Assembly: GCA_013152485.1 (NCBI GenBank)
Contig: JAADGG010000001.1
Coordinates: forward strand, 1 to 38,788
From: Nitrospirota bacterium
Lineage (GTDB): Bacteria; Nitrospirota; Thermodesulfovibrionia; Thermodesulfovibrionales; JdFR-85
Length of the DNA stretch: 38,788 bases
Direction: 5' to 3'
This document shows positions 19,338 through 27,801 of the stretch, in pieces. Each line of letters starts with the position of its first letter. Position 1 is the stretch's first letter. Below the pieces are notes generated by a model, which made no database searches, was not told the DNA's origin, and worked only from the letters and a program-made list of their open reading frames with translations. Both the position numbers and the translations under genes were made by a program.

Positions 19338-20649
19338 GAATGAACCCCCTCCCGCCGAGATACAGGTGTATGTAGCTGCCGATCGTGTTCAAATGCCTGT
19401 AGCCGCAGCTCGTGCCGGTTCCTTGAACGGGGGAGGCGCTGTAGATCCTCTCGACGTGTCCGGGCATGGGGTCTATGTCGGAATAGTGGAATTCGTGGCC
19501 CCTCACACGGTCGCCCTTTCTTCCCACAAGGCAGTCACTCGAGAGAGAGACCTCCCTGTAGCCGAGCCTCAACCCCTTTCTCCTCATGCTCGCCCTCGTT
19601 GGAAAGACCCCGGCCATGGGATAAAACACGCCGTCAAAGTCGTGGATACCCTCGGTAAGATACATGAATCCTCCGCATTCCGCATACGTGTAACCGCCCG
19701 ACAGGCACCACCGCCTTACGGACTCCCTCATCTGGACGTTTTCCGACAGACTCCCGGCATGAAGCTCCGGATATCCCCCGCCAAGGCAGAGAACGCCCAC
19801 GCCTTCAGGAAGTGCCTCGTCACTCAACGGGCTGAAGAAGACGAGTTCTGCACCCTGAGCCTTCAGGGTCTCCAGGAAGTCGACATAATAAAAAGAGAAC
19901 GCCCTGTCCCTGGCAACGGCAATCCTTACGCCATCCAGCCTCTCCGTCGCCCCCCGTACAGGACCACCTGCTTCGGGAACCTCATAGTCGATCGCTCCCA
20001 CCAGTCTCTCGATGTCTACGTTCTTCTCGATGAAGCCGGCGAGCCTTTCCACGTCTGCCTCTCTCAGCGGGGCCTCGTCGGCAGTGTGAAGACCGAGATG
20101 CCTGTGAGGAATAGCGACCGATTCATCCGCGGGAAGAAAGCCGAGGATTTCGACCCCCTCGACCCTCTTCATCCCCTCGGATATCATATCCCTGTGCCTC
20201 CGGCTGGAGACCCGGTTGAAGATGACGCCTGAAACCCTGACGCCTCCGTAGTCCCGGAACCCCTTGACCACGGCTGCTGCAGATTCGGCCATGGAACGCG
20301 CATCCACGATCAGGACAACAGGCAGCCCGAGGAGTTCGGAGACCGACGCGGAAGAACCGACGCCGCCGTCATAAAGCCCCATCACTCCCTCGACAACGGC
20401 TACATCCGCGTCAGTGCATTTCTCGACAAAGAGGCGTCTAACATAGTCGCCGCCGGTCATCCATATGTCGAGATTGTAGGATTCGGCTCCGCAGACAAGA
20501 CCATGCAGCCCCGGGTCTATGAAGTCGGGACCGACCTTGAAGGGCTGCACACTGAGCCCCCGCCTTCTCAGTGCAGCCATCACGCCCATGGAGACCGTCG
20601 TCTTGCCTGCCCCGCTGTGTGCCGCACCGATCATGAAGGCCTTTGTCAC
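19330..20649 (-). CDS. cbiA: Cobyrinate a,c-diamide synthase (CbiA/CobB)
   Basis: GAAHSGAGKTTVSMGVMAAL, KVGPDFIDPGLH, EGVMGLYDG, GGGYPELHA, YAECGGFMYL glutaminase Cys motif. Confidence 0.93.
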   Translation of the reverse strand: MTKAFMIGAAHSGAGKTTVSMGVMAALRRRGLSVQPFKVGPDFIDPGLHGLVCGAESYNLDIWMTGGDYVRRLFVEKCTDADVAVVEGVMGLYDGGVGSSASVSELLGLPVVLIVDARSMAESAAAVVKGFRDYGGVRVSGVIFNRVSSRRHRDMISEGMKRVEGVEILGFLPADESVAIPHRHLGLHTADEAPLREADVERLAGFIEKNVDIERLVGAIDYEVPEAGGPVRGATERLDGVRIAVARDRAFSFYYVDFLETLKAQGAELVFFSPLSDEALPEGVGVLCLGGGYPELHAGSLSENVQMRESVRRWCLSGGYTYAECGGFMYLTEGIHDFDGVFYPMAGVFPTRASMRRKGLRLGYREVSLSSDCLVGRKGDRVRGHEFHYSDIDPMPGHVERIYSASPVQGTGTSCGYRHLNTIGSYIHLYLGGRGFIHG

Positions 20650-20801
20650 GACCCGCTCCCTTCTGCAGACGAAATATTTCCCTCTGTAACCAATGCATCC
20701 CGAACCATAAACCGTCAGGCAAGGACCTGCTCTGCTTGCCGGACGGTCCCGATCTCGAACAGATAAATTATAGCAAAAATCCCGCCTCGGGCTCTCGTCA
20801 T

Positions 20802-20840
20802 CCTAAAGTTACCACCCTGAAAAAAACCTAAAATTACCAC
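20802..20840 (+). repeat. Two 14-bp direct repeats (CCTAAAGTTACCAC / CCTAAAATTACCAC), 25 bp start to start
   Basis: Repeats at 20802-20815 and 20827-20840 differ at one position; the second directly abuts a TTGACA hexamer. Confidence 0.65.
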
Positions 20841-20870
20841 TTGACATATTCTGTTTTTTTTGTGTATATT
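20841..20870 (+). promoter_or_regulatory. Sigma70-type promoter candidate: TTGACA - 18 nt - TATATT
   Basis: TTGACA at 20841-20846 and TATATT at 20865-20870 in an AT-rich intergenic region upstream of the cytochrome gene. Confidence 0.6.
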
Positions 20871-21099
20871 TCAATTGTCAAATACAAAGAAAAGGCGTTT
20901 GTTTCAAGGGGGTTAATCTTATCCATGCATCATGATGAGGAAGCGGTCTGTTCCGCTGGCGGTTTGCAGTTCCGCGGGTTCACCTCAACCATTGCTGAAA
21001 TGTCGTATTTACTCCTTACTTAAGCTTAATGGCATAAGTTTTGTATAAATTTATGTCGAGCAGCAAACAATATCCTACTATGAAAGGAGGTGAAATTAG

Positions 21100-21414
21100 G
21101 TGAAGAAACTGCTTATTTTAGCGATCATCCTGACTTTTGCACTTGCCTTTATCGGAACTTCCCTCGCTGTCCCCCCTGGAAAAACCGTTGAGTTTACCAA
21201 ATCTCCTATGGGCAAGGTCGTATTCTCCGGCAAGATACACGCAGATGCCGGCAAGAAATGCACTGACTGTCATCCGAAGATCTTCACGATGAAAAAGGGA
21301 GCAGACAAGATAACCATGAAAGACATCTATGCCGGCAAGTTCTGCGGAACCTGCCACAACGGCAAGGTCGCATTTGATGCAAAAAGCGGCTGTATGAAAT
21401 GCCACAAGAAGTAG
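21100..21414 (+). CDS. Small periplasmic triheme c-type cytochrome (c7/c3-like), GTG start
   Basis: Signal peptide MKKLLILAIILTFALAFIGTSLA; three CxxCH motifs (CTDCH, CGTCH, CMKCH); AAAGGAGG RBS at about 21083-21090. Confidence 0.92.
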   Translation: MKKLLILAIILTFALAFIGTSLAVPPGKTVEFTKSPMGKVVFSGKIHADAGKKCTDCHPKIFTMKKGADKITMKDIYAGKFCGTCHNGKVAFDAKSGCMKCHKK

Positions 21415-21442
21415 CAATAAAGACACAGTGCATTCAACAGAA

Positions 21443-21487
21443 AGAAAGAGAAGAGGGCTCCGGAATCCGGAGCCCTCTTCTCTTTCT
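21443..21487. terminator. Probable bidirectional intrinsic terminator
   Basis: Perfect 21-bp inverted repeat agaaagagaagagggctccgg-aat-ccggagccctcttctctttct between convergent genes; A-rich left flank and U-rich right arm. Confidence 0.85.
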
Positions 21488-21516
21488 GCCACCGAGACGC
21501 TCGGTGCGCTGTATAG

Positions 21517-22431
21517 CTATATAAGGGTCAACCATTCCCTGTATCTCTCGTTCTCTCCCCGTACGATGCTGAAAAATATGTCCTGAAGCCTCCTGGTGAT
21601 CTCGCCCGGGGTACCGTCACCGATAGGCCTTCCATCGAGTTCCCTTATCGGGGTCACCTCCGCCGCCGTTCCCGTGAAGAAGGCCTCGTCTGAAACATAA
21701 ACCTCGTCCCTGGTAAAGCGTTCCTCGATGGTCTCGATCCCTTCGTTTTCGGCAATGGCTATCATGCTGTTTCTCGTTATCCCCTCGAGAATGGAGGTGA
21801 GAGGAGTGGTCTTCAACCGGCCGCCTCTTGCAATGAAGATGTTTTCACCGCTTCCCTCGGAGACGAAACCCTCGGTATCGAGCATGAGGGCCTCGTCGTA
21901 ACCGCATGCTATGGCCTCTTTCTTGGCCAGCTGGGAGTTGACATAGTAACCGCACACCTTTCCGTGTGACATGCTCGAGTTCACATGATTCCTCACGAAA
22001 GAAGAGGTCTTCACCTTTATTCCCTTTCTGAGTCCCTCGTCCCCGAGATACGTGCCCCAGGGCCATACAGCGATAGAGACCCTTACGGGATTGCCCTTGG
22101 GATAGAGCCCCATGGCACCATACCCTATATAGACAAGGGGCCTTATGTAACACTCCTTCATGCCGTTGACCTTGACGGTCGTTACGATGGCCTCCTCAAT
22201 CTGCTCTTCGGTATACGGGATGTCTATGAGGAAGATCTTCGCCGACTTGAAGAGCCTCTCGACGTGCTCCCTAAGCCTGAATATGGCAGGTCCGTCCACG
22301 GTCTCGTAACATCTTATTCCCTCGAATATGCCGAGCCCGTAGTGCATGGTGTGCGTGAGGACGTGGACCCTTGCATCGTCCCAGTCGACCAGCTCTCCGT
22401 CCATCCATATCTTCTCGGTCTTTTCAAGCAT
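21517..22431 (-). CDS. ilvE: Branched-chain amino acid aminotransferase (class IV PLP)
   Basis: [72 protein letters not shown]. Confidence 0.95.
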   Translation of the reverse strand: MLEKTEKIWMDGELVDWDDARVHVLTHTMHYGLGIFEGIRCYETVDGPAIFRLREHVERLFKSAKIFLIDIPYTEEQIEEAIVTTVKVNGMKECYIRPLVYIGYGAMGLYPKGNPVRVSIAVWPWGTYLGDEGLRKGIKVKTSSFVRNHVNSSMSHGKVCGYYVNSQLAKKEAIACGYDEALMLDTEGFVSEGSGENIFIARGGRLKTTPLTSILEGITRNSMIAIAENEGIETIEERFTRDEVYVSDEAFFTGTAAEVTPIRELDGRPIGDGTPGEITRRLQDIFFSIVRGENERYREWLTLI

Positions 22432-22597
22432 GTTGTATATTTAAACAGTAACGAGCACGCAGTGTCAACCTTCGGCGGGTTATTTCCCTGCACCGGCGCA
22501 CCCTGCAGCACTGCACCCCGCAACCGCAACACGGATAGCAGATAAGTATGCAGAGATTGCCGTATAATGAAACTATGGCACGACTCCAAGAGCGGCG

Positions 22598-23764
22598 ATG
22601 AGCTTTGAAAGAAAAAGAATAGAAACCATACTGAAGGAGCGCTTTGTCGAGGGCAACAGGGTGCTGCTTCTGCACCGAGGGCCCGAAACATTCGAGACCA
22701 TCTTCAAGTACCTGGAGAAGGCCTCGGATATCATATGTCTCGAGTTCTACATCTACCGGAACGACGAGACAGGAGAAAGGCTGGCCGAAATACTGAGGAG
22801 AAAGGCATCCGAAGGTGTGCGGGTTTATGTACTCTATGACCACTTCGGCTCGTTCGGAACCCCGCGCGCATTCTGGAAGAGACTGACGAGGGCCGGTATC
22901 GAGGTCAGGGCCTCTCACCCCTTCACGTGGCGGGCTCCCGGAAACTACATAAAGCGGGATCACAAAAAGCTCATCATCATCGACGGGGAGGTCGCCTTCA
23001 CTGGGGGGCTGAACATAGCAAACGAGTACAGCGGTTTCCACCTGCTTCACCATCCCGTCAAGCTGAAAGGCCGGAAACTCTATTCCTGGAGGGACACCGG
23101 CGTCCTGTTGAAAGGTCCTGCCGCGATGGCGCTGTTCGAGTATTTCAGGAAGGCGTGGCGGCTGTGGGCGGGAGACGAGATTTCTTTCGTGAAGACCCCG
23201 CCTTTCTACTCCGACGGATTCCCGGTGATACCCATATTTGCATCTTCGGCCCGCGGCCGCCGGCGCATGAGAAGGCTCCTCTACTGGAGCATAGAGAACG
23301 CGCGGACGGACATTCACCTCACGACGGCCTATTTCACGCCGAGCCTGAGGATGTTGAGTGCACTCAAGAGGGCCGTCAGGAGGGGGGTGCGGGTGAGGCT
23401 CCTGTTGCCAGGAAGAAGCGATGTAGTGGCGGCTCATTACGCCGCCAGGGCCTCGTTCACCAGGCTCCTCCGGTACGGAATAGAGATATACACATACTCC
23501 GGAACAATCCTTCACTCAAAGTCCTACCTCTTCGACACCACTTGGTCCGTAATCGGCTCCGCCAACCTTGACTTCCAGTCCCTGCGGAAAAACGACGAGG
23601 GGAACGTGGGGATACTCGATGAGCGGTTCGGCCGGGAAATGCGCCGCATATTCGAGGACGACGTGCTGATGTCCGAAAAGATAGAGCTCGGAGAGTGGCT
23701 CAAGCGCCCGCTCTGCGAAAAGGCGAAGGAGAGGTTCTTCGCCGCATTCAGGAAACGACTGTGA
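22598..23764 (+). CDS. Phospholipase D / cardiolipin synthase family protein (ClsB-like, no N-terminal TM)
   Basis: Two HKD motifs: DHKKLIIIDGEVAFTGGLNIANEYSG and LHSKSYLFDTTWSVIGSANLDFQS. Confidence 0.92.
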   Translation: MSFERKRIETILKERFVEGNRVLLLHRGPETFETIFKYLEKASDIICLEFYIYRNDETGERLAEILRRKASEGVRVYVLYDHFGSFGTPRAFWKRLTRAGIEVRASHPFTWRAPGNYIKRDHKKLIIIDGEVAFTGGLNIANEYSGFHLLHHPVKLKGRKLYSWRDTGVLLKGPAAMALFEYFRKAWRLWAGDEISFVKTPPFYSDGFPVIPIFASSARGRRRMRRLLYWSIENARTDIHLTTAYFTPSLRMLSALKRAVRRGVRVRLLLPGRSDVVAAHYAARASFTRLLRYGIEIYTYSGTILHSKSYLFDTTWSVIGSANLDFQSLRKNDEGNVGILDERFGREMRRIFEDDVLMSEKIELGEWLKRPLCEKAKERFFAAFRKRL

Positions 23765-23810
23765 CCCTGTTGCATCGCCGCGGACTGTGCATTTTAGGGC
23801 CGAGGGAGTT

Positions 23811-23816
23811 TATAAT
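23811..23816 (+). promoter_or_regulatory. Possible -10 element TATAAT upstream of the amidase operon
   Basis: Consensus TATAAT in an intergenic region; no good -35 at standard spacing. Confidence 0.3.
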
Positions 23817-23969
23817 ATAAGTTGTCCTGCAATCGAGTCGGCAGGAACACGGATACCCAAAGTATATGCACAGGTGTGAGACGGGACGTTGTTCGACGTC
23901 CTCGAAATCACCGGTATCCGTGCACTCGGAGTTACTGTGTCAGGAGGTCGAGAAATAACCGGTTCTGTG

Positions 23970-24983
23970 ATGACGACGCTGAGGATCTCTGCCATCGCAC
24001 TGATTCTCTTGCTGCTTCCTTATCGTTCTGCGGCTGAGCAGGGAGACGTTACCCTGCGTTACAGCCTGCAGGACGAGATGGTCAGGATAGTCCTGCAGGC
24101 CGAGTCAGCCGGCATGGTCCAGAAGGCCAAGGTACACTCTTCCTATACTCTTGTGAGGGTTGAGTTCCCCCGGGAGTTCAAGCTCTCGGCCCCGCAGGCG
24201 CCCGGATATTTCGAGTACACGCGAAGGGGAACGAACCTGTTTCTCAACATAAAGGGGTTGAAGTGGATAAAGCTTCTCCGGCTCAAGTCTCCGCCGAGGC
24301 TCGTAATAGACGCATATCTCAAAAGCGGCACGGGCAAGGAACTGACCGAACAGAAGCCGGACACAGGAGCAAGAGTGCCGCCGCCGACCCCGAAGGAAGA
24401 AGCGTCCCCGGCGGCAACGGAGAACAGGGTCTCTACAGTGGTGCTCGATCCGGGACACGGCGGTTACGACCTCGGTATTTACGCCGGGGGATACAGTGAG
24501 AAATCGCTTGTCCTCAAGATATCGAGGTCCCTGCGGTACAAGTTACGCAAAGAAGGCAAGAAGGTCTATCTCACGAGGAACGACGACAGGTACAGGTCGC
24601 TGATGAAACGTATACTCTATGTGAGAAAGAGGTCTCCGGACCTCGTCCTCTCGCTCCACATGACGTCGTCGAATCACGTGGCGATATACACCTCCGCCCT
24701 GAAGCAGGTACACGGGGAGGACAGCTATCTCCTGAGAAATGCACAGGCCCCGCATGTAGACGACAGCAGGCTTGTTGCACGGAGGATCGGCTCTTCCATC
24801 ATGCAGGAGCTGAACATAGGCGTCTTCTTCAGGGAACTGGACATCCCGGTGCTCTCATACTCGGATTCAGCGGCCGTATTGATCGAGCTGCCGGGAGCCG
24901 AGTTCTTCGATTACAGCAGAAAGAACATCGAGTTGCTCGTCAACTCGATAGTGGAAGGAATCCTTGCGTATGAGAAAGGGTAG
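23970..24983 (+). CDS. N-acetylmuramoyl-L-alanine amidase (Amidase_3) with N-terminal AMIN-like region
   Basis: Signal-like MTTLRISAIALILLLLPYRSAA; catalytic VVLDPGHGGYDLGIYAGGYSEKSLVLKIS, LTRNDD, LVLSLHMTSSN, VLIELPGAEFFDY. ORF track starts at 23889; ATG at 23970 fits a signal peptide better. Confidence 0.87.
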   Translation: MTTLRISAIALILLLLPYRSAAEQGDVTLRYSLQDEMVRIVLQAESAGMVQKAKVHSSYTLVRVEFPREFKLSAPQAPGYFEYTRRGTNLFLNIKGLKWIKLLRLKSPPRLVIDAYLKSGTGKELTEQKPDTGARVPPPTPKEEASPAATENRVSTVVLDPGHGGYDLGIYAGGYSEKSLVLKISRSLRYKLRKEGKKVYLTRNDDRYRSLMKRILYVRKRSPDLVLSLHMTSSNHVAIYTSALKQVHGEDSYLLRNAQAPHVDDSRLVARRIGSSIMQELNIGVFFRELDIPVLSYSDSAAVLIELPGAEFFDYSRKNIELLVNSIVEGILAYEKG

Positions 24984-25542
24984 CAAGCTGCTGATCATAC
25001 TGCTCGTCCTCGTCTCGCTGGCCGGTGTCGGTTTCGGCGTCTTCTACTTTTACTTCTACGAACCAGCAACAGAACCGGTCCCGGTCAGAGAGGACATCAG
25101 CGACAGCATACTCAAAGAATATACGACACTCAAGATCTTCTATCCGGCGGGCAGCCGGCTCGAACTCGTGGAAAAGAAGGTACCCGGAATACTGTCGTCG
25201 ATAAAGATGGCGGAGATCCTGATACAGGAGTACCTCAGCCTCTCCGGTGAAGCCGGGACAGGCCTGCTGCCCGAGGGCACGAGGGTGAACGGCATATTCA
25301 TAAGCAGCGACGGTATCGTCTACCTGGACTTCAACCGCGAGTTTTCGAGGAATTTCCAGGGGGATGTCTTCGACGAGTACATGCTGCTGAAAAGCATATT
25401 CAATACCATGCTAGGCAATCTCGACGTCAGAGACGTCATGATACTTATAAACGGCAAGGAGACCGAGACCATGGGCGGACACCTGATGATAAACCGGCCG
25501 CTGAAGGAGATCGTAACCCGGGAGATAAGAGTTGAGGAATAA
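24970..25542 (+). CDS. GerMN-domain lipoprotein-like/membrane-anchored protein
   Basis: N-terminal TM; GerMN signature LLPEGTRVNGIFISSDGIVYLDFNREF...LLKSIFNTMLGNLDVRDVMILINGKETETMGGHLMINRPL; overlaps the amidase stop. Confidence 0.82.
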   Translation: MRKGSKLLIILLVLVSLAGVGFGVFYFYFYEPATEPVPVREDISDSILKEYTTLKIFYPAGSRLELVEKKVPGILSSIKMAEILIQEYLSLSGEAGTGLLPEGTRVNGIFISSDGIVYLDFNREFSRNFQGDVFDEYMLLKSIFNTMLGNLDVRDVMILINGKETETMGGHLMINRPLKEIVTREIRVEE

Positions 25543-26401
25543 CGCAGGCAACGGCGGACGGATACGCGACATGGGTTCCGCAGACGGCCCCATAGGGATA
25601 TTCGATTCGGGAATAGGCGGACTTACGGTGCTCAGGGAGATAGTGAAACTCATGCCCCGGGAGGATACGATCTACCTGGGTGATACCGCAAGGGTCCCCT
25701 ACGGCATACGATCTTCCGAGACGGTCATAAAGTATTCACTGGAGAACACGGAGTTTCTCCTCGAAAACGAGATAAAGCTGCTCGTGGTGGCATGCAACAC
25801 GGCATCCGCCATAAGTCTCGACACCCTGAAGAAGACAACCGGGGTTCCGGTCATAGGGGTGCTGATTCCGGGTGCCGAGGCAGCCGTAAGAAGCACCGCC
25901 AACAAAAAGATCGGCGTCATAGGGACGGAGGCGACCATCCGCAGCAGCGCATATCAGAGGGCGATCGTTTCGATCGACCCAGGGGCGGAAGTCATAGGGG
26001 TGGCATGTCCGCTGTTCGTGCCCCTTGTCGAGGAAGGATGGACGGACGGAGAGATAGCCCGCAGTGTGGCCGTCGAGTACCTCAGCCGGCTCAAGGAAAG
26101 CGGCATAGACACCCTTGTGCTGGGATGCACGCACTATCCCATGCTCAAAGGGACGATAAAAGAGGTGGTCGGAGACGGAATAACGCTCATAGACTCGGCA
26201 GTGGAGACGGCCATAGCCGTCAGGGAAGTCCTCGAGACGGGCGGGCTGCAAAAGAGACGGAACGATTCACCGGCAAGGAAGTTTTTTGTGACCGACGACC
26301 CGGAGCGGTTCCGGAAGGTGGGAGAGAGGTTTCTGGGACACGGAATAGCATGTATTGAGAAGGTCGAGATACCGAGAGCAAGGCAGGCCTTGAAACGCTG
26401 A
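25532..26401 (+). CDS. murI: Glutamate racemase (TTG at 25532 or ATG at 25571)
   Basis: PIGIFDSGIGGLTVLREI, YLGDTARVPYG, VVACNTASA, LVLGCTHYPML. Confidence 0.96.
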   Translation: MRNNAGNGGRIRDMGSADGPIGIFDSGIGGLTVLREIVKLMPREDTIYLGDTARVPYGIRSSETVIKYSLENTEFLLENEIKLLVVACNTASAISLDTLKKTTGVPVIGVLIPGAEAAVRSTANKKIGVIGTEATIRSSAYQRAIVSIDPGAEVIGVACPLFVPLVEEGWTDGEIARSVAVEYLSRLKESGIDTLVLGCTHYPMLKGTIKEVVGDGITLIDSAVETAIAVREVLETGGLQKRRNDSPARKFFVTDDPERFRKVGERFLGHGIACIEKVEIPRARQALKR

Positions 26402-26495
26402 AGGCAGCCCCCGCACGCGGCGATCGGGAAATTCCCTACACTCTCGGACTTATTCGCAATCCCGTTGTGAACGCAGACCATACTAAGGAGGAAGG

Positions 26496-27227
26496 ATGAG
26501 GAAGGACGGACGCAGAAACGACGAATTGAGACCGGTAAAGGTTACGCGGCATTTCATCAAACACGCGGAAGGTTCGGTGCTGATAGAAGTCGGACAAACA
26601 AGGGTTATATGTACTGCATCCATAGAGGACAGGGTCCCGCCCTTCCTTAGGGATCAGGGCAGGGGATGGCTGACAGCGGAATACGCGATGCTGCCGAGAT
26701 CCACTTCGACCAGGACCACGAGGGAATCGGCAGCCGGAAAGATCGGGGGAAGGACCCATGAGATCCAGAGACTGATAGGCAGAAGCTTGAGGGCGGTCAT
26801 GGATCTCGAGGCCCTCGGTGAGAGGACCGTATGGATCGACTGCGATGTCATACAGGCCGACGGAGGCACGAGAACGGCATCGATCACCGGTGCCTACATA
26901 GCGCTCGTGAATGCAATGCGGTATGCAGTGAGAAACGGTATCATAGAGAGGAACCCTGTCAAGGATTATCTCGCAGCCGTGAGTGTGGGTGTGGTGGATG
27001 GGGAACCGATGCTGGACCTCTGCTATGAAGAGGATTTCAGGGCGGAAGTGGACATGAACATCGTCATGACCGGCAGCGGCAAGTATGTGGAAGTTCAGGG
27101 TACGGCCGAAGGTGAACCATTCGACAGGGAGACGCTCGAGACACTTCTGACACTCGCTGAACAAGGAATCAGAGAGCTTGTCGGCATACAGAAAGGTGCT
27201 CTGGATGAAGATTCTTTTAGCTACTAA
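26496..27227 (+). CDS. rph: Ribonuclease PH
   Basis: [72 protein letters not shown]. Confidence 0.97.
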   Translation: MRKDGRRNDELRPVKVTRHFIKHAEGSVLIEVGQTRVICTASIEDRVPPFLRDQGRGWLTAEYAMLPRSTSTRTTRESAAGKIGGRTHEIQRLIGRSLRAVMDLEALGERTVWIDCDVIQADGGTRTASITGAYIALVNAMRYAVRNGIIERNPVKDYLAAVSVGVVDGEPMLDLCYEEDFRAEVDMNIVMTGSGKYVEVQGTAEGEPFDRETLETLLTLAEQGIRELVGIQKGALDEDSFSY

Positions 27228-27801
27228 GAATGCCGGCAAGATCCGGGAAATGAACCGCATGTTCGGCGGCAGCGGCATCGAGTTCATCGGTCTCGACACG
27301 CTGGAAGACGTCCCCGAGGTCGTGGAGGACGGCCGCACATATCACGAAAACGCCATGAAGAAGGCGATGACCTACTACAACGTCGCCTCCATGCCTACAC
27401 TTGCAGAGGATTCCGGGCTCGAGGTGGATGCACTCGATGGAGCCCCGGGCATATACTCGGCAAGGTTCGCCGGTGAGAACGCCACAGACGGCATGAACAA
27501 CGAGAAGCTCCTCAGCCTCCTGAAGGGGATTCCAGAGGAGAAGAGGACCGGCAGGTTCGTCTCCGTCCTCTGCCTCGTGGTCGACGGAACACCTTTCTTC
27601 TTCGAGGGAGAGGTGCGCGGACGCATACTCGATCATCCAAGGGGCGAATCAGGATTCGGCTATGATCCGCTCTTCGTGCCGGAGGGCTACAGCCTGACGT
27701 TTGCAGAGCTCGGTGAAGAGGTCAAGAACAGGATAAGTCACAGGGCGGAGGCCATGAGAAAGTTGAAAGACTTCTTGAAGGAACAGTTCGGCAAGCAGTG
27801 A
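27205..27801 (+). CDS. rdgB: RdgB/HAM1 family non-canonical purine NTP pyrophosphatase
   Basis: [65 protein letters not shown] at 27205 overlaps the rph 3' end. Confidence 0.96.
   Translation: MKILLATKNAGKIREMNRMFGGSGIEFIGLDTLEDVPEVVEDGRTYHENAMKKAMTYYNVASMPTLAEDSGLEVDALDGAPGIYSARFAGENATDGMNNEKLLSLLKGIPEEKRTGRFVSVLCLVVDGTPFFFEGEVRGRILDHPRGESGFGYDPLFVPEGYSLTFAELGEEVKNRISHRAEAMRKLKDFLKEQFGKQ

Noticed and set aside
20841-21023. 60-aa plus-strand ORF in the cytochrome leader
   Set aside because: Its first codons overlap the candidate -35/-10 promoter and it shows no domain; more likely untranslated leader, although a shorter leader peptide cannot be excluded.
22424-23515. 363-aa minus-strand ORF opposite the PLD gene
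   Set aside because: Fully overlaps a PLD protein with two intact HKD motifs; its own translation is Pro/Arg-rich with no domain.
23970-27801. amidase-GerMN-murI-rph-rdgB cluster as a possible new system
   Set aside because: GerM-rph-rdgB-type clustering with cell-wall genes is a recurrent bacterial gene order; every member is a known housekeeping family.
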